A stretch of 64,000 nucleotides of DNA from Candidatus Raymondbacteria bacterium RIFOXYA2_FULL_49_16 (GTDB lineage Bacteria > Fibrobacterota > OXYB2-FULL-49-7 > XYB2-FULL-49-35): contig MFYT01000073.1 in the NCBI GenBank assembly GCA_001789205.1, positions 47,452 through 111,451 of the forward strand, read 5' to 3'. Shown in pieces: positions 23,803 through 32,010 of this stretch. The first letter of the stretch is position 1; each line of letters begins with the position of its first letter. The translations under genes were made by a program, and so were the position numbers. The notes under the pieces were generated by a model that saw only the letters and a list, made by a program, of their open reading frames with translations, was not told the origin of the DNA and made no database searches.

Positions 23803-24303
23803 TTATTCCGGCCTATTGATAATAAGATCAAAGGCGCGTTGGTTTTTCAGGTCAATGGAAATTGACCAGAAGTCGGGCACTGCATCGGGGAACATGACGG
23901 GTTCGCGCGTCCAATCGGGAAGGTCGTTCTGGTTTTTTGTCCAAAAGAGGTTCACGAACACGCAGCTGTCTCCCTCGTGGACAAAGCCGAAATACTGGCG
24001 CCTATATTTTTTCAGCGCCTGCTTGGGTCCCTGTTTGGGCGGGCATTTTTTCAGGGTGTCGGCAAGGAGCGATTCAGCGATGAAAATATCAGCGCACGAA
24101 GGAAACCATTTTGTCTTGAAATGGTGAAAGTCAAAGGTCCCGGCGGTTGTTGTATCCAAGATGACGCCTTGGAACCCGGGCGCCTTCACTAACATAGTTG
24201 TGGTAGAATCAGATACTGGTCCGCAGACGGTCTTTTGGACAGGGGCCGCGAAACATGCGGCGCAGACGCATGCGAACAACAGAGAGGTTTTTTTAAGAAT
24301 CAT
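23803..24303 (-). CDS. Secreted protein of unknown function
   Basis: I start it at ATG 24303; an upstream TTG adds only three residues. The 166-residue product begins with a signal peptide (KKTSLLFACVCAACFAAP). One or two Cys near the cleavage region could make it a lipoprotein, but the lipobox is not clear-cut. The mature part has mixed beta content with a segment FGFVHEGDSCVFVNLFW, which resembles a small NTF2-like or cystatin-like sheet. No family recognised. It ends 18 nt before the MBL-fold gene and may be co-transcribed with it. Confidence 0.65.
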   Translation of the reverse strand: MILKKTSLLFACVCAACFAAPVQKTVCGPVSDSTTTMLVKAPGFQGVILDTTTAGTFDFHHFKTKWFPSCADIFIAESLLADTLKKCPPKQGPKQALKKYRRQYFGFVHEGDSCVFVNLFWTKNQNDLPDWTREPVMFPDAVPDFWSISIDLKNQRAFDLIINRPE

Positions 24304-24417
24304 ACAGCACAAAAATATGCAATTGTCCCATAGATGTGGTCAAGAGATATAGACCCACTCCAAGAAACATGCTTCTTTTCCTCATCAAGACGCCATTAAT
24401 TATATTCTGTGCATACC

Positions 24418-25563
24418 ATGAATCCCCTGTTGATTGTTGTTATTGTCCTGGCGGTGTTTGTCTGCGTTCTGGCCATTGTCGTGTTTGTCAGGCGTCCGCG
24501 CACTGACGCCACTTCGATGCTCATGCTGCAGCAGCAGTTCGATGCGCTCAAGACGCAGATTGGTGAAAATTCTCAGAACTCAGGCCGCTTCTTCACTGAA
24601 TCAATGCTGAAACTCCAGGATTCGATAGGCACCAATCTAAAAACAATTACCGAGAGCATTGGCGTGCGCCTGGGCGAGAGCCGCGAATCCATGGACAATA
24701 CCAACAAGCGGCTCGATGTTGCGGCAAAATACATGCAGGAGCTTGAGCGCAGGCTTGGCATGCTCGGTGAAAAAACAGACCAGCTTTCCGCTATCGGCAA
24801 AGACCTCAACCAGCTATCCGCGCTTTTTCAATCGCCAAAGCTGCGCGGAAACATCAGCGAAATGTGGCTTGGCAACCTGCTCAAAGAGGTGCTTCCTGAC
24901 GCCCACTATACACTCCAGTACCAGTTTAAAACAGCCGGTACCCAAGTCGACGCTGTGGTGCGCATTGAAGGCCGCCTGGTGCCAATTGACGCCAAGTTTC
25001 CCTATGAGAATTTCAAGCGTTTTTCATCAGCAGAGATACCCGAGGCTGACAAGGCAAAATTGCGCAAGGAATTCATGAACGATGTTAAAAAGCACATTGA
25101 CGCCATTGCTGAGAAATACATACGGCCCGACGAAGGCACCTATGATTTCGCGCTCATGTATATTCCGGCTGAGGCGGTGTATTACGAGATTATTATACGC
25201 GACGAGAAAATGGCTGACGGCAATTCGCTGCTCGACTATGCTAACCGGAAGCGGGTGATACCTGTTTCGCCCAACTCGTTCTACGCGTATCTGCAGGTCA
25301 TTATTTTTGGCCTCAAAGGCCTTGAGATAGAGAAGAGCGCTGAGCAGATGCGCGAATGGCTCAAGCGCGTGCAGGTCGATTTTGGCAAGTTCTTCGACAA
25401 TTTCACAAAGGTCGGGACTAAAATCGACGCGGCGAAGAAGGAATACGACGATGCTGCAAAACGGTTCGACCTTCTGAATCAGCGTATGGGCCGCATTACC
25501 GGACAGGACGCTTTTTTATCAGGGGATCAGGAACCCCCGCCTCCCGGAAGCCTTTTGCTCTGA
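24418..25563 (+). CDS. rmuC: DNA recombination protein RmuC
   Basis: Start at ATG 24418 gives 381 residues; a GTG three codons earlier is also possible. The N-terminus is a membrane anchor (LLIVVIVLAVFVCVLAIVVFV), followed by a long coiled coil (about 40-145) and the RmuC nuclease-like domain (about 150-330): KLRGNISEMWLGNLLKEVLP, VDAVVRIEGRLVPIDAKFPYENF, and the ADGNSLLDYANRKRVIPVSP block. RmuC limits inversions at short repeats in E. coli. Its 3' end overlaps the convergent queC by 68 nt. Confidence 0.93.
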   Translation: MNPLLIVVIVLAVFVCVLAIVVFVRRPRTDATSMLMLQQQFDALKTQIGENSQNSGRFFTESMLKLQDSIGTNLKTITESIGVRLGESRESMDNTNKRLDVAAKYMQELERRLGMLGEKTDQLSAIGKDLNQLSALFQSPKLRGNISEMWLGNLLKEVLPDAHYTLQYQFKTAGTQVDAVVRIEGRLVPIDAKFPYENFKRFSSAEIPEADKAKLRKEFMNDVKKHIDAIAEKYIRPDEGTYDFALMYIPAEAVYYEIIIRDEKMADGNSLLDYANRKRVIPVSPNSFYAYLQVIIFGLKGLEIEKSAEQMREWLKRVQVDFGKFFDNFTKVGTKIDAAKKEYDDAAKRFDLLNQRMGRITGQDAFLSGDQEPPPPGSLLL

Positions 25564-26198
25564 GTTTGCACGCCATGCATTTGCCGCAGGGCGGAAAGAC
25601 GCCCGTATAACAGGTGTGGCTGTGCGCGAGCGCGGGCAATGCCCCGATTTTTTCCGCAAGCCCGATTGACGCGGCCTTTGTCAAATGTATCAGGGGCGTG
25701 TGGATTTTAATCCGATGATCAAGTCCCAGGCACAGGGTCTTTTCCAATGACCGTATGGTACGCAAACGGCAGTCAGGATATCCTGAATAATCAGTCTCAC
25801 AGACCCCAGTGATCAGATGGCCTATGTTGTGCGCATACGCGTATGCCGCGGCAAAGGTCAGGAAGATGATATTTCTCCCAGGCACAAACGTGTTGGGCAG
25901 TTTTCCTTTTTGGGCCTTGTTTCCGATGCGCATGTTCCCGGTGAGCGCGTTGTTGCCAAGCTGCGCAAAGGTGTCTATCCGCAGCCTGACCAGGGGTATG
26001 CCTGCCATGCGGGCAATGGTGCGCGCGCACGCGGTTTCGCGCGCATGCCGCTGTCCATACGAGAAGGTGATCGCGATAACCGCGTCCTTGCCGAATTTCC
26101 TGATGGCCCAATAGAGGCAGGTGGTTGAGTCCTGGCCGCCGGAAAAGACAACAAGGGCCTTTTTTTTCAGAAGAGTGGTGATAAATAATTCCTTTCAA
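25496..26198 (-). CDS. queC: 7-cyano-7-deazaguanine synthase QueC, with a frame problem near the start
   Basis: The body is a clear QueC, which converts 7-carboxy-7-deazaguanine to preQ0 using ATP and ammonia: PP-loop VVFSGGQDSTTC, FVPGRNIIFLT, GVCETDYSGYPDC and the zinc site CGKCMACKLRAKG. The body's frame has no ATG, GTG or TTG after the preceding stop. A TTG at 26198 that overlaps the upstream gene's TGA, behind no better start, would give an excellent N-terminus but needs a one-base shift in a run of eight A (26167-26160 on the minus strand). With seven A the protein would have 233 residues, the normal size. Alternatives are a rare ATC start (spaced 7 nt after AAAGGA) or a sequencing indel. 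It follows the decarboxylase-like gene and queE in one operon. Confidence 0.85.
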
Positions 26199-27310
26199 TA
26201 CGCGCCATATTGATGGGCAGCATCAATGAAACGCAGGTAATTTTCCTCTGTTTTTTTATCTAGAGGCGAATTTATGGGCGCTGCAGTGGGCATAATGACA
26301 TATCCATAGCCTTCTTTTGCCTCGTCCATGCATGTTTTGACTGCCTTTTGCACATCTTCATTGCTGCCGTGTTCGAGCAGCTTCAGCTGTATATTCCCAA
26401 AAAGGCACATCTGCTTTCCCACGGCCTTTTTCACATCTTTAAGAGATATATCGCCGTCGGGCGGCGCTTCGCAGGGATCAAGCGCATCAGCGCCTGTGTC
26501 CAAAATAAGGTCGAGTACGGTGTTTATTTTTCCGTGGCTGTGTACCCTGGCTATGGCGCCTTTTTCGTGGATAAGGGTTACCATGTCCCTGACGCAGGGA
26601 AACACGAAGCGCTCGAACATTTCACGCGGCATATAGGGCGGGGTCGCGTATTCGGGCCCTACGATGCGGTAGAGGTCCACAACCTGTGTGTCGAGCATGT
26701 GGCGCAGGTTTTCCATGATGCGCTCGTGCATGATTGCAATAGTGCGCTCAAAATGGTCTGTTTCCATAAGTGCCCACACTGTTGCCTCCCCGAATTCCAT
26801 AAGGGGAACCGTGGCGCAGACCGCATCGCTGAGCGACGTCATTATGACACCGTTCTCGCTAACCTCGTTTCTGACCTGTTTATAATCGGAAAAATCAAAG
26901 GAGACTGGTTCGTAGGGAACAGACAGGGCCTTGTCCACGTCCGCAATGGTCTTGCACGGGTGCTCAACCTCCCAAACAGTATGGATGTTTTTGGTGATTT
27001 TGGTTGTTCTTGTAAGATCGCCCTTTGGCGTATGCAAGATGTTTTTGCTGACCGTGATATCGCCGTTGATGTTTTTCGATACATCTGTATCAATGTGATA
27101 CGCTGATTCAAACGCGGTTGCATTTGAACCAGGGTCCCACATGCAGATACAGTCGGTTGATGCGCGTATATAGTCCATCAGTTTTTTGTAGGAAGGGTCG
27201 TTGTTCTCGAACGCTTTAGTGTTATACCCAACCAGTTCGTACGTAGATATGGGCACGCGGTCAGTGGGCATGCGTTTCAGTGCGGCAAAGATGCGTTCGC
27301 GTGGAGTCAT
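26195..27310 (-). CDS. Uroporphyrinogen decarboxylase (URO-D) family protein
   Basis: The 371-residue protein starts with MTPRERIFAALKRMPTDRVP, the usual N-terminus of the URO-D/methyltransferase superfamily, and has the family's TIM-barrel signatures: IVGPEYATPPYMP, a His-Ser-His-Gly-Lys pair (ARVHSHGKI), DALDPCEAPPDGDISL and LFGNIQ. The family includes HemE and corrinoid-dependent methyltransferases; the latter type, with a His/Cys metal site, fits better than HemE because the Arg-rich porphyrin-binding N-terminus is missing (inference). It lies between queE and queC, overlapping the likely queC start. No known queuosine step needs such an enzyme, so its role here is unexplained. Confidence 0.85.
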   Translation of the reverse strand: MTPRERIFAALKRMPTDRVPISTYELVGYNTKAFENNDPSYKKLMDYIRASTDCICMWDPGSNATAFESAYHIDTDVSKNINGDITVSKNILHTPKGDLTRTTKITKNIHTVWEVEHPCKTIADVDKALSVPYEPVSFDFSDYKQVRNEVSENGVIMTSLSDAVCATVPLMEFGEATVWALMETDHFERTIAIMHERIMENLRHMLDTQVVDLYRIVGPEYATPPYMPREMFERFVFPCVRDMVTLIHEKGAIARVHSHGKINTVLDLILDTGADALDPCEAPPDGDISLKDVKKAVGKQMCLFGNIQLKLLEHGSNEDVQKAVKTCMDEAKEGYGYVIMPTAAPINSPLDKKTEENYLRFIDAAHQYGAY

Positions 27311-27324
27311 GGTTTGGTCCTCTG

Positions 27325-27966
27325 TCAGATCCCTTTTTTTCTGCCTGGCCAGACTATTTTATGCAGTTGCAGGTTGAGGCGCACGTTCAGTTTGTCGTTG
27401 AGTATCCACTGGGCAAGGTGTTGGGCGCTGCCTTGGGTTTGCTCGGGCGACAGCAGCACCCTGCATTTTTTATCAAGCTTGTATTTTTTTATTATTTGCC
27501 TGGAAAAAGAATAGTCACGTTTGTCTGTAATAACAAATTTAATCTCATCTGTTCTTTTTAAAAGCCGGATGTTTGACAGCATATTATACTGTGTCATATT
27601 ACTCGAAGGGGTTTTTATGTCCATGATTATTTTGATCCTGCGCGGTACAGGGGAAAGGTCGCACGAACCATTGGTTTCGAGCAATACCTCATGGCCTTTT
27701 TTTAACAACGCCTTCATGAGGTCCACGCTTTTTGGCTGATGCAGGGGTTCGCCGCCCGTGACTTCGACCAGGGGGCAGTTCAGTTTTTCTACCGCGGTTA
27801 TGACCTGTGCCAGTGTCATTTTTTTGCCGCCAGTGCGCGCGTAACGCGTGTCGCAATAGGCGCAGTCAAGATTGCAGCCTGCCAGCCTTACAAAGGCGCA
27901 GCGGCGGCCAGCTTCGCTGGATTCTCCCTGCAGGGAGACGAATATTTCAGAAACAACAAGATCCAT
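27325..27966 (-). CDS. queE: 7-carboxy-7-deazaguanine synthase QueE (radical SAM)
   Basis: The 213-residue protein has the QueE N-terminus VSEIFVSLQGESSEAGRRCAF, the radical-SAM cluster motif CNLDCAYCDTRYA (about 31-43, Cys-x3-Cys-x2-Cys), and VEVTGGEPLHQ. It makes 7-carboxy-7-deazaguanine from carboxy-tetrahydropterin. A later segment, VLLSPEQTQGS, is also typical. First gene of the queE / URO-D-like / queC operon, 14 nt before the second gene. queD, queF and tgt are not in the window. Confidence 0.93.
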   Translation of the reverse strand: MDLVVSEIFVSLQGESSEAGRRCAFVRLAGCNLDCAYCDTRYARTGGKKMTLAQVITAVEKLNCPLVEVTGGEPLHQPKSVDLMKALLKKGHEVLLETNGSCDLSPVPRRIKIIMDIKTPSSNMTQYNMLSNIRLLKRTDEIKFVITDKRDYSFSRQIIKKYKLDKKCRVLLSPEQTQGSAQHLAQWILNDKLNVRLNLQLHKIVWPGRKKGI

Positions 27967-28035
27967 AGCAAATGCAAAATACGATTGTCGTATTGCCGTT
28001 TCAAATGAAAAATAATTATATAGAACAGGAAGCGT

Positions 28036-28221
28036 TCAGTGCTCTGGATGGACCCGGTTGCGTTTGATCTTAAGAATGCGGGTGGGGGAGCGGGAACGCC
28101 AGGTGGAATTGCAGTCATGGCACACCCACCGATTGTCCCCGGTAAGGAATCGGTAGAGTTTTTTAAGGCCCTTGTCGAGTATTCGGATGCGCTCGCTCTT
28201 GCAGACAGGACAAACTCGCAT
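28036..28221 (-). CDS. Small zinc-ribbon protein
   Basis: From ATG 28221 the product has 61 residues. Two CxxC knuckles, CPVC (about 4-7) and CHDC (about 34-37), frame a basic stretch (RIRILDKGLKKLYRFLTGDNRW), the layout of a treble-clef or zinc-ribbon fold. The remainder is very basic (SRSPTRILKIKRNRV), so nucleic-acid binding is likely. No family assignment. It lies alone between queE and the divergent apt. Confidence 0.6.
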   Translation of the reverse strand: MRVCPVCKSERIRILDKGLKKLYRFLTGDNRWVCHDCNSTWRSRSPTRILKIKRNRVHPEH

Positions 28222-28376
28222 AGTATGGGTTATATATAAAAATGCACAGCCACGATTCAATAACAAAAGGGGAAGGGCCCATTATATTCTACGTGGAATC
28301 GGTCGATGTCAGCGCGGCTGTCCACGATCCCTCAGTCCTCTCGTTTAAAATAAAATATTATTAAAAGGAGCGTTTT

Positions 28377-28901
28377 ATGGATTTAAAGAAAACAATCAGG
28401 ACGGTCATGGATTTTCCAAAAAAGGGCATAGGATTCAAGGATATCACAACACTGCTTGTCAATGGGCCCGCGCTGCACCAGGCGATCCGGGACATGGCAG
28501 AGCCCTTCAGGAAGAGCAACGCGGCCAAAATCGTCAGTATCGAATCACGCGGTTTTATTTTCGGCATGCCCATGGCCTATGAACTGGGGCTTGGTTTTGT
28601 GCCTGTGCGTAAACCCAAGAAGCTGCCTGCGGCAACTGTCGCAGAAACGTATGCGCTTGAATATGGGACCGATTCCATTGAAATCCACAAGGACGCCATT
28701 GTTCCTGGCGAAAAGGTGCTTTTGGTCGACGATCTTCTGGCAACCGGCGGCACCATGGAAGCCGCAGTCAGGCTGGTGAAAAAACTGGGCGGCGAGCCTG
28801 TGGCGGCCGCGTTCCTTATAGAGCTTGATTTCTTAAAAGGCCGTGAGAAGCTACCGGGCATTCCAGTACATTCATTGATTCATTATGACTCAGAAGCATA
28901 A
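28377..28901 (+). CDS. apt: Adenine phosphoribosyltransferase
   Basis: The 174-residue protein is a type I phosphoribosyltransferase that converts adenine and PRPP to AMP. It has the APRT N-terminus TVMDFPKKGIGFKDITTLL, the substrate region ESRGFIFGMPMAYELGLGFVPVRKPKKLP and the PRPP loop VLLVDDLLATGGTM (about 117-130). An AAAAGGAG ribosome site precedes the ATG. The next gene starts inside its last codons (17-nt overlap). Confidence 0.96.
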   Translation: MDLKKTIRTVMDFPKKGIGFKDITTLLVNGPALHQAIRDMAEPFRKSNAAKIVSIESRGFIFGMPMAYELGLGFVPVRKPKKLPAATVAETYALEYGTDSIEIHKDAIVPGEKVLLVDDLLATGGTMEAAVRLVKKLGGEPVAAAFLIELDFLKGREKLPGIPVHSLIHYDSEA

Positions 28902-29769
28902 GAGTCTTGTTGCAGCGGCCGCAGTACTGGCCGTTGTTGTCCCCGACTTGGTCTTTTCCCTGTCAAACGCCTATCTTCCCGGCAGCGCTGCGCCGCCGCA
29001 GGCGTGGTTTCCTTTACGCACTGCTGATTTCTCCCCTGCCCGCGCGCTTGCGGATTCATTGCTCGGCGCGTATATCAGGTCAGGCAAAGCGGAAAAGAAC
29101 GAGGCGCAAAACAGGCTTGACGGCGACACCTGGATCGATAAACGCCTTGCCGAGAGTGTGTGCGGAAACAGGGTGGGGGAGGCGGGCGTGGTTTTTCTTG
29201 AAGGGAAAAAGCTGGGCGAAGTGGCGCTTGCGGGTTTCCATGTGAATTGGTGCGATTTCTATGGCGCGCTTCTCGAAACCGAATATATTCCATCAAAAAA
29301 ATTCGACCTGAAAAAATATATGTCTGGCGCGCTTCTGGCAATGGGTCCAAAAAGCAAAACCGTGAGACCCTGCGTTTTTTCCCGTTTGCCCGGGATGGAT
29401 AAAAAAATCGCTTTTTATTACCGGTCAATGGACCCGCAGCCGTTCGAATATATACAGGACATGTCAGTGGACGCGTATGAATATGTGAGAAAAAAACAAG
29501 TGTGCGCGATTGTTAATTTCACAACAGGTACGGGTTTCTCTCCGGGCATTGTCTGTCTTCTTGAGGAGAGCGCAGACACGTTCATGCTCAAGGCGCAGTA
29601 TTTTATCGGAGAAAAGGCCGCGTTGGTCCAGGCGGTATGCGAGGAAGGCGAGAAAGACCCGGTCATCGAGGTGCACACGTCGGGAAGCGGGACAGAGTAT
29701 ATTGTTCTTCAATATAACGGCGAAGAATTCAAGGAAATATACAAGAGAAAAGAGAACGAATTTCCGTGA
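28885..29769 (+). CDS. Secreted protein of unknown function
   Basis: The 294-residue protein starts with a hydrophobic segment (SLVAAAAVLAVVVPDLVFSLS) that reads as a signal peptide or anchor. The mature part has alternating strands with Cys residues and the motif VGEAGVVFLEGKKLGEVALAGFHV. I recognise no domain. Its ATG lies within the last codons of apt (17-nt overlap, different frame), suggesting translational coupling. It converges with the flagellin gene, whose stop is 6 nt away. Confidence 0.65.
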   Translation: MTQKHKSLVAAAAVLAVVVPDLVFSLSNAYLPGSAAPPQAWFPLRTADFSPARALADSLLGAYIRSGKAEKNEAQNRLDGDTWIDKRLAESVCGNRVGEAGVVFLEGKKLGEVALAGFHVNWCDFYGALLETEYIPSKKFDLKKYMSGALLAMGPKSKTVRPCVFSRLPGMDKKIAFYYRSMDPQPFEYIQDMSVDAYEYVRKKQVCAIVNFTTGTGFSPGIVCLLEESADTFMLKAQYFIGEKAALVQAVCEEGEKDPVIEVHTSGSGTEYIVLQYNGEEFKEIYKRKENEFP

Positions 29770-29775
29770 AGGACT

Positions 29776-30594
29776 TTACGCCAGCAATGCCATCATGCTG
29801 TTTTTATTCACGTCCCTGAAATTTTTCATCGCGGCCATGGCTGTCTGGTTCAGCAGCCGCTGCTTAGCTTCTTCCACAATGCCAGCGGCGAAATCCTGGT
29901 CCCGTATGCGCGATTCCGCGTCCTGGGTCATTGCCGCCTGGTTGTCGTTCAGATCGCGCGCATAGCCCAGCCGGTTGATGTTTGCGCCAAGATTGGTCCG
30001 CTGGCCCGAGACATTCTGAATTGCCGTGTCAATGGCGTTGATGGCGTTTGACGCGTTTGCGGGCGATGAAATATCGGTCGCGGCAACTCCCAGGTTCGCG
30101 GCCGTGAAATCAGCGCCTTCAACAGGCAGGTCGCTGCCTGGGTTGGGGCCTGCCAGCACAGTGCCGCCAGCGGCCAATCCAGTGCCATTGGTCAAGTCCT
30201 GCATATTGAATTGGGTGGCGTTTGCCTGGCGGGTGAGTTCCTGGTTTATCTGCTGGTATTCTACATTGAGCGCCTCACGGTCGCGTGCTGTCAGCGTACC
30301 GTTCGATGATTGCACCGCAAGTTCGCGCTGGCGCTGAAGCATGGATGCAGTCTCGTTTCCCTCGCCTTCGGCAATGTATTGGGCAGCTTCAGCATACTCA
30401 ACATTCACATTTGCCATCTGAAAGCCGCGGATTTGCGTGCGCATTTGTTCGGAGATGCTTAGGCCTGCGGCATCGTCACTTGCCCTATTTATTCGCAGGG
30501 CAGTGGCAAGCCGTTCCTGGATTTTTGAAAGGTTTTTGTTTGATTTCTGGGCCGCACCGATGAGCCCGATTGTTTGGGCTTTATCTATCTGCAT
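29776..30594 (-). CDS. Flagellin
   Basis: The 272-residue protein has both conserved D0/D1 flagellin ends: an N-terminal part with LSKIQERLATALRINRASDDAAGLSISEQMRTQIRG, and a C-terminal part with the pattern NLGANINRLGYARDLNDNQAA and ESRIRDQDFAAGIVEEAKQ. The central variable region is very short, so this is a minimal flagellin. No chaperone or hook genes are adjacent; it is a single-gene unit. Transcription from a perfect sigma-28 promoter (30694-30720) is expected. Ribosome site AGGAGGAT precedes the ATG. Presence separates this organism from the non-flagellate F. succinogenes. Confidence 0.95.
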   Translation of the reverse strand: MQIDKAQTIGLIGAAQKSNKNLSKIQERLATALRINRASDDAAGLSISEQMRTQIRGFQMANVNVEYAEAAQYIAEGEGNETASMLQRQRELAVQSSNGTLTARDREALNVEYQQINQELTRQANATQFNMQDLTNGTGLAAGGTVLAGPNPGSDLPVEGADFTAANLGVAATDISSPANASNAINAIDTAIQNVSGQRTNLGANINRLGYARDLNDNQAAMTQDAESRIRDQDFAAGIVEEAKQRLLNQTAMAAMKNFRDVNKNSMMALLA

Positions 30595-30693
30595 AAGATC
30601 CTCCTGATTAACGAGTTACAAGAGTTACGCAGATGTCCTTATCTTTGTCTTCCGTGCGTCCCTGCAAGGAAGGGATAGAATACTCCATTTCTA

Positions 30694-30720
30694 TTATCGG
30701 CAAAAACAGGGAAAACTTTA
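30694..30720 (-). promoter_or_regulatory. Sigma-28 (FliA) promoter of flagellin
   Basis: On the minus strand TAAA (30720-30717), 15 nt, then GCCGATAA (30701-30694), an exact match to the FliA consensus, lies about 100 nt upstream of the flagellin start. Confidence 0.88.
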
Positions 30721-30745
30721 ATTAAAAAATGACTCACCAGCGGGC

Positions 30746-30774
30746 TTTGTCCCGTTGAGAGGTCTTGGGACAAA
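30746..30774 (-). terminator. Terminator-like hairpin after the 276-residue protein gene
   Basis: Perfect 8-bp arms TTTGTCCC (30746-30753) and GGGACAAA (30767-30774) with a 13-nt loop. The T-run on the minus strand comes about 15 nt later (near 30727-30722), so it is not a classic intrinsic terminator, but it lies between the end of the operon and the flagellin promoter. Confidence 0.35.
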
Positions 30775-30812
30775 CACCGTTTTTTCCAGACACTACTGAC
30801 AAAAAGGGCGCC

Positions 30813-31643
30813 TTAGAATTTCTTGATATACACGACTCGCACCTCCCGGCTGGTACCGGGTTCGGCATACACATATTCATCGATGGGTGACGGGTAGGCG
30901 CGTTTGTTTTCCAGAAGATCTTTAAGGTCGAGTTCGATGATAAAGGTCTCGATAATGGCCCAGCGCACGCCAATGTTGAGGTAGCCGTCAAGCAGGTTGT
31001 GCGAATAGTTGTCGTCCAGGGCCGCGTCGTATTCGGCCATGAGGCTGAGTTCCTCGTTTATGCTTTTGTCTATTCCCACGGCCATGTTCATGAACTTATT
31101 TGACGGATGGAGGTCTGATTCTTTTTCCGATTCAGCCTGGTTGTTGTCGACCGCGCTGTAGTTGCATTCAAAATGGAGCCCCAGGGGATACCCGAGCAGG
31201 AGATAGCTCTTACTGATTGCGACAAAAGCGCCTTTTGATTTGAAATAGAACCTGCCGGCTGTTTCGCCGAATTTTTCAAAATCACCCGACCCCTGCGAGT
31301 CGAATCCCAAGGCCAGCGCGGGCAGGTAATAACTCTCTTCCATGAGACGGTATTTGATGAGGCCGCCGGGATATGTCTGGCCGATGATGTCCCTGGTGCC
31401 AATGACATGCATGGCCTGGTAGGCGATGCCTATGGAGAGGCGGTTGGTAAGCCCCACGTTGACAGCGGTACTGATGCCACCCTCGTTGAAGAACTTCAGG
31501 TCGAGGTCGAAATACCCCCTGGGAAGCGAGCCCGCGGTATGGCAGTCAATGAGTTTGCGCGGCTGGATTTCAGTCCCGGTTTCGGCCATGCACAAGAGCG
31601 CACAGCCCGCTAGGAAAAGGGCGAACGCAGTGCGGATTACCAT
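30813..31643 (-). CDS. Outer-membrane-like protein, YjbH-type
   Basis: The 276-residue protein has a signal peptide with Cys residues (ALFLAGCALLCMAE), then a beta-rich mature part. The segment HTAGSLPRGYFDLDLKFFNEGGISTAVNVGLTNRLSIGIAYQ resembles YjbH-like outer-membrane proteins linked to exopolysaccharide. It ends with a Lys-Lys-Phe, a C-terminal Phe as in barrels. Family assignment is tentative. It is the last of four genes on the minus strand, one base after the Cys-rich lipoprotein's stop. Confidence 0.65.
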   Translation of the reverse strand: MVIRTAFALFLAGCALLCMAETGTEIQPRKLIDCHTAGSLPRGYFDLDLKFFNEGGISTAVNVGLTNRLSIGIAYQAMHVIGTRDIIGQTYPGGLIKYRLMEESYYLPALALGFDSQGSGDFEKFGETAGRFYFKSKGAFVAISKSYLLLGYPLGLHFECNYSAVDNNQAESEKESDLHPSNKFMNMAVGIDKSINEELSLMAEYDAALDDNYSHNLLDGYLNIGVRWAIIETFIIELDLKDLLENKRAYPSPIDEYVYAEPGTSREVRVVYIKKF

Positions 31644-31644
31644 G

Positions 31645-32010
31645 TTACTGGCCTCCTTTTGGTTCCGGTTTCAATGGGATATATTTCCCGGTTCCCTTGC
31701 ACAAGAAACATTTTCCAGTGCCTTCGCAATAATGGCATTTTCCCGTGCCATTACAGAACTGGCAGGGCGCTTCGTACCAGGCGTCCTTGGTCCCCAGGAG
31801 CCGTTTGCCTTTGCCGTCGCAGAAGGTGCAGACGGCGGTCCCTTTGCAGATGAAGCACTTTCCCGCGTCTTCGGCGTGGCCCCAATGGCTGCACAGAAGG
31901 CAGGCGTCCGCGTCGTAGCGCGGGCTGGGATCTTGTTTTTTTACGCATGCGGGGAGCATGGCCATGCAAGCGCACAGCGTGATGAAGATGATGGATCTGT
32001 TTTTTAGCAT
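31645..32010 (-). CDS. Cys-rich lipoprotein with DnaJ-like CxxCxGxG repeats
   Basis: The 121-residue product has a lipoprotein signal (lipobox Leu-Pro-Ala-Cys near residue 22). The mature part contains repeated CxxC motifs: CLLC, CFICKG, CTFCDGKG, CQFCNGTG, CHYCEGTG and CFLCKGTG. These match the zinc-binding repeats of DnaJ. Unlike DnaJ it has no J domain and is exported, so it might bind metal or handle disulfides in the periplasm (inference). Overlaps aspC-like gene by 7 nt. Confidence 0.75.
   Translation of the reverse strand: MLKNRSIIFITLCACMAMLPACVKKQDPSPRYDADACLLCSHWGHAEDAGKCFICKGTAVCTFCDGKGKRLLGTKDAWYEAPCQFCNGTGKCHYCEGTGKCFLCKGTGKYIPLKPEPKGGQ

Noticed and set aside
25797..26198. Stand-alone 133-codon frame over the queC start
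   Set aside because: Only the first 12 or so codons make sense, as the possible queC N-terminus; after the A8 tract the frame is out of phase with the QueC motifs.
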